Source: Vulcanisaeta thermophila
GTDB lineage: Archaea; Thermoproteota; Thermoprotei; Thermoproteales; Thermocladiaceae
Length of the DNA: 64,000 bases
NCBI RefSeq assembly: GCF_001748385.1
Contig: NZ_BCLI01000001.1
Location: 124,001 to 188,000, forward strand
Direction of reading: 5' to 3'
Position numbers and translations under genes: made by a program. This document shows positions 34,946-43,677 of this stretch, piece by piece (within the stretch, counting starts at the first letter, position 1; each line of letters begins with the position of its first letter). Below the pieces are notes generated by a model. That model searched no databases, was not told the origin of the DNA, and saw only the letters and a list, made by a program, of their open reading frames with translations.

Positions 34946-36418
34946 TCACCATTTATGCTCAAGGTACTTCTCCCTAAGGTACTGAAGCAAGTAGCTGGGG
35001 TTGTACGTGTCGTTAAACGACCTCATTAGCAACTCCTTAGGTGGGTATATGGCACCATACTTATGAATCCTCTCCCTAAGGATCTCCTTAATTTCCCCGA
35101 ACCTTCTCCCACGTATCATGTCCCTGAGCCCAGGTAATTTCACGTATATCATGCCAGCCACGACATTGCCCAGCGTGTACGTGGGGAAGTAGCCAAAGGA
35201 TCCCTGGCTCCAGTGAATATCCTGAAGCACACCCTCAGAGTCGCTCCTGGGCCTAACCCCTAGGTACTTATCCATGTAGTCATCCCAGAGGGCTGGTAGG
35301 TCATCAACACCAAGCTTACCAGCTATAACACCCTTCTCAATTTCATACCTAAGCGCAATATGGAAGTTGTAAGTAACCTCGTCGGCATCAACCCTAATGA
35401 GGCTTGGCCTCACAATATTAAAGTACCTGTAAATATCATCCTCGCTATAGCCCGTTAGGAAGGGTAGCTCACTCCTGAGTATTGGGTACACTATCCTTAC
35501 GAACTCCCTAGACCTACCAATAATATTCTCCCAAAACCTAGATTGGCTCTCGTGAATACCCATGGAGACCCCACGACCCACTGGCGTCCCCTCAAGGGCT
35601 GGGTCCAGATTCAACTCATAGATTGCATGCCCACTTTCGTGTATTACTGAGAACATGGTGGATCTAAAGTCCCTCCCCTCGTACCTCGTGGTTATCCTTA
35701 CGTCATTGATGGACATTCCTATGGTAAATGGGTGGGCCGAGACGTCCATCCTAAACCGCGTACCCACGGGCATTTCAAGTATTTTGAGCAACTCCTCATT
35801 AACCCTCCTCATGCTATTCACATCGTACTCCACATCCTCGAGCGCGTGCTTGCTTGGGAAGTAACCCTCACTCATTACCTTGTCCAATATGGACTTCAGG
35901 TTCGGTATTAACTCGTTAAATACTGCGTCAGCGTCGTTAACCGTGAACCCCTCCTCGTAGAGATCCAGGAGTGCATTGTATGGGTGCCCCTCATAACCAA
36001 GCTTTTCCGCAATTACCCTCTCCAGCTCGATAATCTTTGCTAGGTATGGTTTGAACTTGCTATAATTACTCTCACGCCTCGCCTCCCTCCAGACCACGGC
36101 TGCCTTCGTGGTGGTTTTGTTCAATTCCTCAATAACCTCAGGGGGCACGGCGGTGTAGTACTTAAGCTCCCTCCTCAGCACCCTAACAACGCCTTTCCCA
36201 AAATCATCAAGGCTGCCGGACTCGGCAACCCTATCCACAAGGTCCTTAAGCCTCAATAGTCTCTCCCTACGGATCAACGCCAACTGAGCCAATGCCTCAC
36301 CCCTGGCCGAGGAGCCCTCCGTGGGCATGTTAACCTCGAGATCCCACTCAAGGAGTGATGTGGCGTGGTCCAAGGCCCATATTGACCTGTACTCCCTGAG
36401 TAATTCATTCAGCGACAC
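34946..36418 (-). CDS. M32-family (Taq) metallocarboxypeptidase
   Basis: 490 residues, the family length. The zinc motif HESGHAIYE (HExxH) is near residue 264, with SQSRFWEN about 30 residues later and IRVDADEVTYNFHIALRYEIE downstream, the conserved DXRXT/IRXXAD blocks of the Taq group. YLGVRPRSDSEGVLQDIHWSQGSFGYFPTYTLGN is another family hallmark. It removes C-terminal amino acids from peptides in the cytoplasm. It sits upstream of the MtnA-like gene, which has its own promoter. Confidence 0.94.
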   Translation of the reverse strand: MSLNELLREYRSIWALDHATSLLEWDLEVNMPTEGSSARGEALAQLALIRRERLLRLKDLVDRVAESGSLDDFGKGVVRVLRRELKYYTAVPPEVIEELNKTTTKAAVVWREARRESNYSKFKPYLAKIIELERVIAEKLGYEGHPYNALLDLYEEGFTVNDADAVFNELIPNLKSILDKVMSEGYFPSKHALEDVEYDVNSMRRVNEELLKILEMPVGTRFRMDVSAHPFTIGMSINDVRITTRYEGRDFRSTMFSVIHESGHAIYELNLDPALEGTPVGRGVSMGIHESQSRFWENIIGRSREFVRIVYPILRSELPFLTGYSEDDIYRYFNIVRPSLIRVDADEVTYNFHIALRYEIEKGVIAGKLGVDDLPALWDDYMDKYLGVRPRSDSEGVLQDIHWSQGSFGYFPTYTLGNVVAGMIYVKLPGLRDMIRGRRFGEIKEILRERIHKYGAIYPPKELLMRSFNDTYNPSYLLQYLREKYLEHKW

Positions 36419-36432
36419 ACAGCAGTGAGTAA

Positions 36433-37098
36433 TTAACCCTTAAGTGTTTTATCGCCACGAAGTATACTTATCAAGAGGTAGTAAAGCCTAGTGATGGTCT
36501 TCAGCTTACTGAGGGATGTGCTCCCAATACCCAGCTCCCTCCTGACCATGCTTATGAAGGATCCACAATCAGCCTCGCCAATGTTTAGTGATGCACAGAC
36601 ACAGGACCAATTATCGCACTTAAGCACAGCGCTCAACACCCTACTCATAACCTCATCATTCGCCTTACTCATTAGGGCCATTAATGAGTTTATTAATTCG
36701 TCAAGGGCCCCGTAAATGGCCCCCTCAATCACAGTCCTCAACTCCTCCGTGGTTAGCACAACCGCATCCTCCAGGTTTATTACCGAAACGCCCAATTCCT
36801 CGGCGAGTGCCCTGCTCGAGTCATTGCTGAACCCCCTGGCTATGACCATGGGCTTAGCATTAAGGACCCTCGCATTAATGTATGCCTGCCTTACACCACT
36901 GACATCCACCTTGCCCGACTTCACCTCAACCGCGTACTTATTACCTGCGGAGTCCTCGGCTATCAAGTCCACCTCCCCCACCTCCACACCATTAACCATC
37001 ACCTTGGCCCTCCTGTTAAGGATCCTAAACCCCAACTTACTAAGTAGCTCTGCCACGTAGTCCTCAAACCTCATACCCACATTACCCACATTAATCAC
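36433..37098 (-). CDS. PD-(D/E)XK nuclease-fold protein
   Basis: About 221 residues. FEDYVAELLSKLGFRI and then GEVDLIAEDSAGNKYAVEVKSGKV give the E...EVD...EVK pattern of a RecB/Hjc-like nuclease core (residues ~10-60). The C-terminal 110 residues are helical with several Cys (KCDNWSCVCASLNIGEADC) and are not recognised. GTG 37098 has a TTAATTAA box about 24 bases upstream; ATG at 37074 is the other possible start. The function could be nucleic-acid repair, defence or mere binding. Confidence 0.72.
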   Translation of the reverse strand: MINVGNVGMRFEDYVAELLSKLGFRILNRRAKVMVNGVEVGEVDLIAEDSAGNKYAVEVKSGKVDVSGVRQAYINARVLNAKPMVIARGFSNDSSRALAEELGVSVINLEDAVVLTTEELRTVIEGAIYGALDELINSLMALMSKANDEVMSRVLSAVLKCDNWSCVCASLNIGEADCGSFISMVRRELGIGSTSLSKLKTITRLYYLLISILRGDKTLKG

Positions 37099-37157
37099 TA
37101 AATCACGGGTGCGCGGGTTAATTAACTTTTTATTATATTTAGGGGGATTATCCCTGG

Positions 37158-37207
37158 TTGATGAGGGTTTGCAGCACTGACTGGGTGAGGAGACCGCTGA
37201 AGACTGA
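37158..37207 (+). ncRNA. C/D box guide sRNA
   Basis: Intergenic, plus strand, with all four boxes in canonical order: box C TTGATGA (37158-37164), 12-base guide GGGTTTGCAGCA, D' CTGA (37177-37180), spacer, C' GTGAGGA (37185-37191), 12-base guide GACCGCTGAAGA, and box D CTGA (37204-37207). Such RNAs direct fibrillarin to 2'-O-methylate rRNA or tRNA at the base paired to the fifth guide nucleotide before D or D'. An AT-rich box TTTATTATA near 37132 lies 26 bases before box C. It ends one base before the stop of the opposite-strand rrp42 gene. Confidence 0.85.
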
Positions 37208-38059
37208 TTACAGTTTTAACTCGGAAACTGGGTTTTGAAGGGCCGCCATCACGGCCTCCCTAAGCCTCTGGTACTGATTAAGGGAGTTGCTAATCATGCT
37301 GTTTATCTCATCGGTTGTGAAGGCCCCCGTGACCTTCTGAATGGCCACTATGTTACTACCCGAGATCCCAATAACGTAGATTCCATCCGATAATTCCTCC
37401 TCCTCCCTCGTGGGATCCACTATGAGCATGTTCTCCATCTTGGCATGGGTTATTGTTAGGGGCATCCTATCCATGTTCACCTTCAATGGTGACCTGGAGG
37501 TCCTATCTATCCTTAATATGTTCCCAGAGGGATCCAACTCCACCTTGGGTAATGACGTACTTGCCAGGGCGGTCACCGCGGCTATTGTGGAGGCATCGAT
37601 GATGTTACCATCGTGATTAAGCACGTATAGATCAACCCAGAGGAACCAGGCGTGCTTACCCGTAACTATTGATAGGGATTTAAAGTCTATGAAGCCGCTG
37701 TGCCTAATGGCCCTATCCACAACCCTCGCCATCTCCACCGCATTCTCATCAGGCGGGCCTGGCTCAACATCCGGTGATGCGGTGGGTGAGATCTCCAGGT
37801 TAACAATCAATGCGCCCTCATCTGGGGTGTCCTCAAAGGGCTTCCCCACATCAACCTTAACGCCGGCCATGACCTTAGTGTCCCCGAGGGATACCAGGGA
37901 GCTCCCATCAGCGGTTCTTAGGACACCCACCCTAATGCTTAAGTTCCTGTAGGCATTCAGTGGCCTATTGTCAATCCTAACGCCCTGGGTTGCCATCTTC
38001 CTCAGAGCCTCCTGCTTAAGCTTTGGTATTACCTCCCTACCCTGCGTAACACTGAGCAT
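37208..38059 (-). CDS. rrp42: Exosome complex subunit Rrp42
   Basis: 283 residues. An RNase PH fold with the N-terminal RIDNRPLNAYRNLSIRVGVLRTADGSSLVSLGDTKVMAGVK and the DEGALIVNLEISPTASPDVEPGPPDENAVEMARVVDRAIR block typical of Rrp42 rather than Rrp41 (catalytic residues of the active subunit are missing). Rrp42 forms the hexameric ring with Rrp41. The stop is adjacent to the plus-strand C/D sRNA. It lies 53 bases downstream of rrp41, so rrp41-rrp42 is an operon. Confidence 0.95.
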   Translation of the reverse strand: MLSVTQGREVIPKLKQEALRKMATQGVRIDNRPLNAYRNLSIRVGVLRTADGSSLVSLGDTKVMAGVKVDVGKPFEDTPDEGALIVNLEISPTASPDVEPGPPDENAVEMARVVDRAIRHSGFIDFKSLSIVTGKHAWFLWVDLYVLNHDGNIIDASTIAAVTALASTSLPKVELDPSGNILRIDRTSRSPLKVNMDRMPLTITHAKMENMLIVDPTREEEELSDGIYVIGISGSNIVAIQKVTGAFTTDEINSMISNSLNQYQRLREAVMAALQNPVSELKL

Positions 38060-38112
38060 TGCCCAGTCATTAACATTCCTGTTTTAAAATAATTACTGAG
38101 GTTGGGGTGGTT

Positions 38113-38850
38113 TTAGATAAACGTCACCGTGGACTCCACATACTTACTCTTCAGGGTCTCCTTCTGAAGCCTGTATATCTCCCCAGCGGCTTTGAAGGCC
38201 ATATCCAATGCCTGGCTCACCTCGCTGGGCGTCCACTCACCATCGGCCTGCATTAGGGTTATTAATTTCCTGCCGTAAACAATGGCAAGGGGCATATCAC
38301 CCTCTCCGTAATTATCCTCCAGTTGGTTTAGGTCAACGACTATGGTGCCCATGACCTTACCCACGGAGACCCCAGTCACCAGGTCCCTCATGGGTATCCC
38401 AGCATCCGCCAACGCCAGCGATGCGGCCGTTATCCCAGTGACCCTGGTGCTACCATCGGCCTGGAGAACCTCTATGTAGACATCAATGGCTGTCCTTGGG
38501 AACCTCTCGAGGAGGACCACGGGCTCCAGGGCTGTCCTTATCACCTTGGAGATCTCAATCTCACGCCTTGTAGGTGTGGGGCTCTTCCTACCCTCTGAGG
38601 TGCTGAATGGGGCCATGTGATACCTAACCCTCAGTATGGCCCTATCAGGCAGTTCCAGGTGTTTCTGGGTTACCTCCCTAGGGCCATAAACAGCCGCCAG
38701 TATGACCGTGTTTCCGTAAGCCACCAGGGCGCTGCCCGTGGCATTACTGAGCACGCCAACCTCCATCCTCACGGGCCTATGCTCATTGGGTAACCTACCA
38801 TCACTCCTCCTGCCATTGACCAGCAACGGCACTGGGGGTTGCTTACCCAT
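38113..38850 (-). CDS. rrp41: Exosome complex exonuclease Rrp41
   Basis: 245 residues from the ATG at 38850 ([27 protein letters not shown]), the family N-terminus; a longer in-frame extension to 39057 lies within the divergent gene and is rejected. [31 protein letters not shown] (phosphate/RNA binding Arg) and [25 protein letters not shown] are Rrp41 signatures, and [11 protein letters not shown] carries the catalytic Asp. This is the phosphorolytic subunit that degrades or tails RNA. Confidence 0.96.
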   Translation of the reverse strand: MGKQPPVPLLVNGRRSDGRLPNEHRPVRMEVGVLSNATGSALVAYGNTVILAAVYGPREVTQKHLELPDRAILRVRYHMAPFSTSEGRKSPTPTRREIEISKVIRTALEPVVLLERFPRTAIDVYIEVLQADGSTRVTGITAASLALADAGIPMRDLVTGVSVGKVMGTIVVDLNQLEDNYGEGDMPLAIVYGRKLITLMQADGEWTPSEVSQALDMAFKAAGEIYRLQKETLKSKYVESTVTFI

Positions 38851-38873
38851 TAATGACTGGGTGTTAGGAAGTA

Positions 38874-38886
38874 TTTTTAAATAATT
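38874..38886. promoter_or_regulatory. Shared symmetric TATA box between rrp41 and an acetyltransferase gene
   Basis: TTTTTAAATAATT with the self-complementary core TTTAAA at 38876-38881. Its centre (38878.5) is 28 bases from the ATG of rrp41 (38850, minus) and 27-28 bases from the ATG of the acetyltransferase (38906, plus). The entire intergenic gap is 55 bases and contains no other box, so one element appears to serve both genes leaderlessly. Confidence 0.65.
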
Positions 38887-38905
38887 CATACTCTGTACTA
38901 ATTGT

Positions 38906-39373
38906 ATGGTCGTGATTAGGGAGGCCAGGGAATCCGATGTTGAGAAGCTCGTGGATCTGGTGGTTAGGTTAAAGAGATTGAATGGGGAGTTCGACCCATT
39001 ATTCGGGGCCAGGAATGACTGCGCAGAGAGGGCCAGGGAGTACCTAAGCGAGGCCATTCATAATGCAGATAAGCACCTGGTACTGGTGGCTGAGGATAAC
39101 GGCAAGATAGTGGGTGTTTTAAAGGCCGACATAAGGGAGAGGCTCTTCTATGAGCCATCTAGGGAGGGCGCCATTGTTGAGTTCTACGTAATGCCTGAGT
39201 ACAGGCGTAAGGGCCTTGGCCGCTCCCTACTCCTAAGGGCCATTGAACTACTGCATGAGAGGGGTGCTCAGTTGATAACCGCGGAGTTCCCGAGCCTAAA
39301 CCAAATAGCAATTAATTTCTACAACAAAATGGGCTTTAGACCGTTGTTGAGCGTGTATGCTAAGGAGATGTGA
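38906..39373 (+). CDS. GNAT-family N-acetyltransferase
   Basis: 155 residues. The acetyl-CoA site is [30 protein letters not shown] (Q/RxxGxG/A type, RRKGLG), preceded by [15 protein letters not shown] and followed by a C-terminal [20 protein letters not shown] typical of GNAT fold. The substrate (protein N-terminus, amine or small molecule) is open. Divergent from rrp41 with a common TATA box; the stop is immediately followed by the convergent gene at 39374. Confidence 0.9.
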   Translation: MVVIREARESDVEKLVDLVVRLKRLNGEFDPLFGARNDCAERAREYLSEAIHNADKHLVLVAEDNGKIVGVLKADIRERLFYEPSREGAIVEFYVMPEYRRKGLGRSLLLRAIELLHERGAQLITAEFPSLNQIAINFYNKMGFRPLLSVYAKEM

Positions 39374-40456
39374 TCATGGCGCATCAAAAACCCTGGCTAT
39401 CCAATCACCAAGCTTTGTACCCACCATAACGTAAACCTTCAACCTGGGGCACACACCCTGTATCACAATGGGCATTATTATTAATGCAAAACCCAGGTTA
39501 TTACCCCTCATAATCCTGACCGCGGCCTCCTCAAGCCTATCCACGGCCTCCCTAGCCTTAGGGGCATAGTTACTGTCCGCCACCAACACATCACCCAGCA
39601 CGGCACCCACAACCTTACCGCCAAACAGTAATAATGAGTGGTCACCCACCACCTGCGTGGATAGTGAGTTTAGGCTTATGTTTATGTCCACATCGCTCAT
39701 GAGCTCTGCCATGTAGAATCCCTTACCATTAATGAGGTAGCTGTACGTGTTCATTATGACCGTGGGCACACAATCAGGGGGTGGTTTAATACCCGGTGCG
39801 CAGTTGGCCTTGCCGCTTAGGTAATTGTCCAAGCCCCTCAGGAAGGATAAGCATTGGAATTCCTTGGTCGTCATGAGGGTCTCCAGGAAGTTAACCGTGT
39901 ACTTAATCTCATCATGTCTTTTCAACCCCATGTCCTTAATCACATCATCCATGGAGTACCCACTGGCCAGTTTCTCAATGGCTTCCTTAATCATGCAATT
40001 CCTCATTGAGGCCCTGTAGAGTAATTCCAGGGCATCGGCCCCCTCCAGTATTGCCCTGCCCAGTTCCTCAGCGTCCCTAGTGAGCCTACCATCCTTCCAC
40101 AGGCCCAGTGCGGTTAGTGTGGGTATTATCACCCTGTAATTGGATCTACTCAACCCATTATCATCTAAGTACTTCAGTAACCCACCCGTGGATTTATCCC
40201 CAGTCTTCACCATGTACGCTATGACACTCATTAGCTTGCCAATGGGTAACCTAATGTACCAGCCCCTGAGGGTGCAGTCGCTGGGTTTAAGCTCAATCCT
40301 TCTATTCTTGTCCCTGAGAATCTCGGTTAATTCACTGGACAATGCATTAACCAACTCCCCCACGCTGGATGCCCTACTCACCCTCGTGAATCCATCCCCC
40401 TCAATAATCACCTGGTACTCATCATCCCACTCTATAATCCTTATGTTAAGATCCAC
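39374..40456 (-). CDS. Conserved hypothetical protein, possible helix-turn-helix
   Basis: 360 residues from a GTG start; box CTTAAATAC near 40482 gives leaderless spacing. Not recognised. The N-terminal 50 residues look like a small alpha/beta module (IIEWDDEYQVIIEGDGFTRV); 75-135 could contain a helix-turn-helix (LPIGKLMSVIAYMVKTGDKSTGGLLKYL ... LTALGLWKDGRLTRDAEELG). The C-terminal half is alpha/beta with a GDHSLLLFGGKVVGAVLGDVLVAD segment and scattered Cys (NCAPGIKPPPDC). It abuts the convergent GNAT gene. Confidence 0.62.
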   Translation of the reverse strand: MDLNIRIIEWDDEYQVIIEGDGFTRVSRASSVGELVNALSSELTEILRDKNRRIELKPSDCTLRGWYIRLPIGKLMSVIAYMVKTGDKSTGGLLKYLDDNGLSRSNYRVIIPTLTALGLWKDGRLTRDAEELGRAILEGADALELLYRASMRNCMIKEAIEKLASGYSMDDVIKDMGLKRHDEIKYTVNFLETLMTTKEFQCLSFLRGLDNYLSGKANCAPGIKPPPDCVPTVIMNTYSYLINGKGFYMAELMSDVDINISLNSLSTQVVGDHSLLLFGGKVVGAVLGDVLVADSNYAPKAREAVDRLEEAAVRIMRGNNLGFALIIMPIVIQGVCPRLKVYVMVGTKLGDWIARVFDAP

Positions 40457-40571
40457 GGAAACCCCACCTAGCCTCAGTATTTAAGTTAATGGATTAATTA
40501 ATGAGGTGTATTACTAATGTATTAAGGCCAGGACTGAAAAGACTTTAAAATGGTGATGCTTACTCCGTGAT

Positions 40572-41756
40572 GTGCCCAGCGGTGAATTAACGTTAATGGA
40601 GCTCCTAATAATAATAAGTTTATTGCTATGGTTATCGCAGTACTTCGTTTCGAGGAGGGTTAAAATTTATGAGAGGCCCGCATTGACTAATGAGGGTGGC
40701 ATTTCCCTACCAAGGGTCTCCATAGTGATACCCGTACGTAAGGAGAAGGCCAGTGGTATAGAGAAAACCCTTGAGAGTATCCTACTTCAAAAATATCCCA
40801 GGAACCTCCTTGACGTTTTAATAATAGTTGATGAGGATGATAAGGAAACCCTAAGAAACGCCCAGGGTGTCATCTCCCGCTTCACGGGCCTCCTTAATAT
40901 CAGGCTCGTTGTAAACCATGATCTCAGGGTGAGATTGAAATCCTCCGCAATGAACACGGCGCTAAGGCACGTGACTAGCAACATAGTGGGCTTCTACGAT
41001 GCTGATGATGTGTTCCCAAGCGATCAGGTACTCAATGCGGTGTTGTTGATGATGGAGAGGGGTTACGTGGCCGTGGGCACCAGGGTGTATAGGTTTAGGA
41101 GTAACGTCCTTGGTAGGCTTATGTACCTAGAGACCATGATTTGGTACAACGCAGTGATACCCTTCCTAAAAGTTACAACGGGCTTAATACCCCTCTCCGG
41201 TGAGGGTCTCTTCATTAGGAAGGATGTTGTTGGTTCGATACCCCACAGCATGGCTGAGGACTCACTACTGTCCATGAAGCTCATAAGGCAGGGGTTTAAG
41301 GTTGGTCTGCTGGATTCCTACGTTTATGAACTGGCACCCTCGGGATTGCTGAGTTTTATGAAGCAGAGGATTAGGTGGAACAAGGGCTACGCCCAGAACC
41401 TAGTACTAATGATGAGGCAGGGTATCAACCCAAGCTACCTAGTTAGGTTATTATCGTTCTACCTCATAATGATCATACCCTCAGCATTAATAGTGGTCTC
41501 ATCCCTAGGCGCCATGGTGATTACGTACATGGCCTTAATCAACGGTGGTGGTCCTTGGACCCCAATACTCCAGCTGGTGATTATTATGGTTGCCTCGGAG
41601 TTCATAGCGCTCTACGTAATAAGGGACTTCATTAGGGAGAGCATGTACATGCTAGAGTCCTCAATACTACTCCCAATATACTGGTTACTAGTGGGCGCAC
41701 TGGCTGTGGCGTCCCCATTGGTGCCCATTGGGCATTGGTTAAAGACCGAGCGTTAA
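40572..41756 (+). CDS. Membrane-bound processive family 2 glycosyltransferase
   Basis: 394 residues from a GTG start with box CTTTAAAATG 26 bases upstream. An N-terminal membrane helix precedes the GT-A domain: VSIVIPVRKEKASGIEKTLESIL, GFYDADDVFPSD (D,D motif), MAEDSLLSMKLIRQG (ED), KQRIRWNKGYAQN (QxxRW). Three or four C-terminal membrane helices follow. The D,D,D,QxxRW arrangement is that of processive enzymes such as cellulose/hyaluronan synthases and glucomannan synthases. The product is unknown. Confidence 0.9.
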   Translation: MPSGELTLMELLIIISLLLWLSQYFVSRRVKIYERPALTNEGGISLPRVSIVIPVRKEKASGIEKTLESILLQKYPRNLLDVLIIVDEDDKETLRNAQGVISRFTGLLNIRLVVNHDLRVRLKSSAMNTALRHVTSNIVGFYDADDVFPSDQVLNAVLLMMERGYVAVGTRVYRFRSNVLGRLMYLETMIWYNAVIPFLKVTTGLIPLSGEGLFIRKDVVGSIPHSMAEDSLLSMKLIRQGFKVGLLDSYVYELAPSGLLSFMKQRIRWNKGYAQNLVLMMRQGINPSYLVRLLSFYLIMIIPSALIVVSSLGAMVITYMALINGGGPWTPILQLVIIMVASEFIALYVIRDFIRESMYMLESSILLPIYWLLVGALAVASPLVPIGHWLKTER

Positions 41757-41772
41757 CCAACTCGGTCAGGAC

Positions 41773-42855
41773 TTAACTGCTTAATTGCACAGTGTTTATA
41801 CCAGGCACCTTAACCATCCTCTTACTGGTCATTATTACCTGAAAACCCACCTCACTGGAGACCCTACTTATTATTTTAAGAAGAACCTCCAACTCATCCT
41901 CAGTCAGCCCAAGATCCGCACTGTCTATTACGAGTATTGAGTCCCGTGGCGTCAAGACCAGTTGCGTGAGAATGGGCAGTAATGCCCGGTATTTAAGCCC
42001 TGCATGGTACATAGGAAGCCAGTGGCCCCTGATCTTTATGTAGCCCGAAACCCTCTTGGGCGATGTGAACCCTGCCTTAACATCCTCAATACCCAACTCC
42101 CTGGCCAGCTCCATAACCTTATTATAAATCCCCTCATACTCAGGCCTTGTTTGTATTATCGAGAGCTGATGTACCGTGTATTGGCCATCGGTCCCCACGG
42201 AGTTTCTGGGCAGGTCCACGGTAACCTCGTAATCCCTCTTCCATAGGCATGTCCTACCCTCGGTTAGGTAGTAGAACTTGTCCTTAACCATGTTCCTGAG
42301 CACGAAAACCAATGCCCTAGCCCCAGGCACATCCTGCCCCTCACACACTAGGTAGGCGTCCTCATGCATAACGTGGGTGGGTGATAGGCATAACTTCGCC
42401 CTGACAGGGCTTACCAGGTAACCCTCACTACCCACCTTCTCGGCCACGGCAATCACATTACCATTGAGGCTGACCCACTGCCTAACCCAGTAATCACTGA
42501 ATCTAAAGCTGTATGTATAACCAACCCTGGAGCCCATCATTAACTTAGTACCCACACTCTCGCCGAGTCTCACGCCGTCATCATCAACTTCGAACTCCAC
42601 GCCAATGGTTACGGTGGCGTCCTGCCTAAGCCCTGTGAGTATGTCCTGGGGTTCATGGATTATTAGGTAATTGCCCTCGAGAACAAGCCACTCCTCACCG
42701 CGGCTTTGCATGAGTAGTGCCAGGGCCTCGGTTAGGCTGGTCTTGCCGGAGCCGCTGGGCCCCGTTATTAATGTATTGCCAGGTATTGAAATGCTCACGT
42801 TGCTTAACCCCTTAAATCCACTCACGGTTAACCCCACCAACTTAACCATCGCCAT
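41773..42855 (-). CDS. P-loop ATPase of the ABC/SMC-like (RecF/OLD-type) class, unknown role
   Basis: About 360 residues; ATGs at 42855 and 42849 are both usable. VKLVGLTVSGFKGLSNVSISIPGNTLITGPSGSGKTSLTEALALLM is an ABC/AAA-type N-terminus with Walker A GPSGSGKTS; the C-terminus has SILVIDSADLGLTEDELEVLLKII (Walker B plus D-loop-like) and VIMTSKR (switch region). No ABC LSGGQ and no coiled coil are clear. The upstream 83-residue gene overlaps its start by 8-14 bases. A DNA-repair or defence role is possible but unproven. Confidence 0.7.
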   Translation of the reverse strand: MAMVKLVGLTVSGFKGLSNVSISIPGNTLITGPSGSGKTSLTEALALLMQSRGEEWLVLEGNYLIIHEPQDILTGLRQDATVTIGVEFEVDDDGVRLGESVGTKLMMGSRVGYTYSFRFSDYWVRQWVSLNGNVIAVAEKVGSEGYLVSPVRAKLCLSPTHVMHEDAYLVCEGQDVPGARALVFVLRNMVKDKFYYLTEGRTCLWKRDYEVTVDLPRNSVGTDGQYTVHQLSIIQTRPEYEGIYNKVMELARELGIEDVKAGFTSPKRVSGYIKIRGHWLPMYHAGLKYRALLPILTQLVLTPRDSILVIDSADLGLTEDELEVLLKIISRVSSEVGFQVIMTSKRMVKVPGINTVQLSS

Positions 42856-43093
42856 CAATGAGCGCGTAGGCAATTATTAATATGCCGCTCACGTTACCCA
42901 GGGTGACATTACTAATGCTCAAGCCCACCTGCTTAACGGATACACCACCCACCAACTTACTTAACTCATCAAATACCTTATTTAGGGCATCATCAAGCCT
43001 ATTAAGCGCTGCCTCGAACTCTATGGTCCTCGTGAGCTGCCCCACGGTTATATTAAATGGTAGGAACCTCCTCACATAGACAACCCTACCCAT
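42842..43093 (-). CDS. Small protein translationally coupled to the P-loop ATPase
   Basis: 83 residues from the ATG at 43093; box CTTATAAGG near 43117 is 24-25 bases upstream. A helical middle (RTIEFEAALNRLDDALNKVFDELSKLVG) suggests a coiled coil or helical hairpin, and the C-terminus is beta-rich and hydrophobic (GNVSGILIIAYALIDGDG). No family recognised. The overlap with the ATPase implies stoichiometric production of the pair. Confidence 0.6.
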   Translation of the reverse strand: MGRVVYVRRFLPFNITVGQLTRTIEFEAALNRLDDALNKVFDELSKLVGGVSVKQVGLSISNVTLGNVSGILIIAYALIDGDG

Positions 43094-43176
43094 TGACCAG
43101 TACTAACCCTGGGCCTTATAAGGCAATCCCGGCTTCAGTGGGTAATCTTATTAATTCATAGTACGGGTTAGTATTG

Positions 43177-43677
43177 ATGTTTAGGACTGTATTCACCCCC
43201 TGGAGGTGGACGTACATAAAGTCTACGGAGAGGAAGAGCAGCTGCGTTCTCTGTGCTTACCTGGATGGTTATGACCCGGACCTGCTGGTTTATGTGGGTG
43301 ATTACTGCTTCATAGTGATGAATAAGTACCCATACAGCCTAGGTCACATTATGATAGTGCCCAGGAGGCACGTGCCATCAATCACGGACTTAACAACGGA
43401 GGAGCTTCACGAATGTGCCAAGTTGCTTAAGGCTGTGGTTAATGTCCTGCCTGGGGTGATTAATAACGACAAGCTATACATAGGGATAAATATTGGTAGG
43501 GTGGCTGGCGCGGGTATTGAGGAGCACATGCACATACACGTGGTTCCAGAGCCCCAGGGGGACAACTCAAACCTGGACGTTGAGTTTGTGAGTAGGGAGA
43601 CTGTTAGGATAGCCAGTGAGTTGAGGAGGAGGTTGCAAGCGGTCTTACTTAAAAACCCAGGAGGACGTTCCCTATAG
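43177..43677 (+). CDS. HIT-family nucleotide hydrolase/transferase
   Basis: About 166 residues from the ATG at 43177 (box near 43151). The CVLC motif near the N-terminus is a zinc-binding pair typical of this branch; HIMIVPRRHVPSITDLT and the HIT triad EEHMHIHVVP (HxHxH) are intact. Members hydrolyse or phosphorolyse dinucleoside polyphosphates or nucleoside phosphoramidates. Its TAG shares a base with the GTG start of the downstream hypothetical gene. Confidence 0.93.
   Translation: MFRTVFTPWRWTYIKSTERKSSCVLCAYLDGYDPDLLVYVGDYCFIVMNKYPYSLGHIMIVPRRHVPSITDLTTEELHECAKLLKAVVNVLPGVINNDKLYIGINIGRVAGAGIEEHMHIHVVPEPQGDNSNLDVEFVSRETVRIASELRRRLQAVLLKNPGGRSL

Noticed and set aside
38850-39057. N-terminal extension of Rrp41
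   Set aside because: The extra 69 codons lie antisense within the acetyltransferase gene and precede the family's normal start at 38850, which has the shared TATA box.
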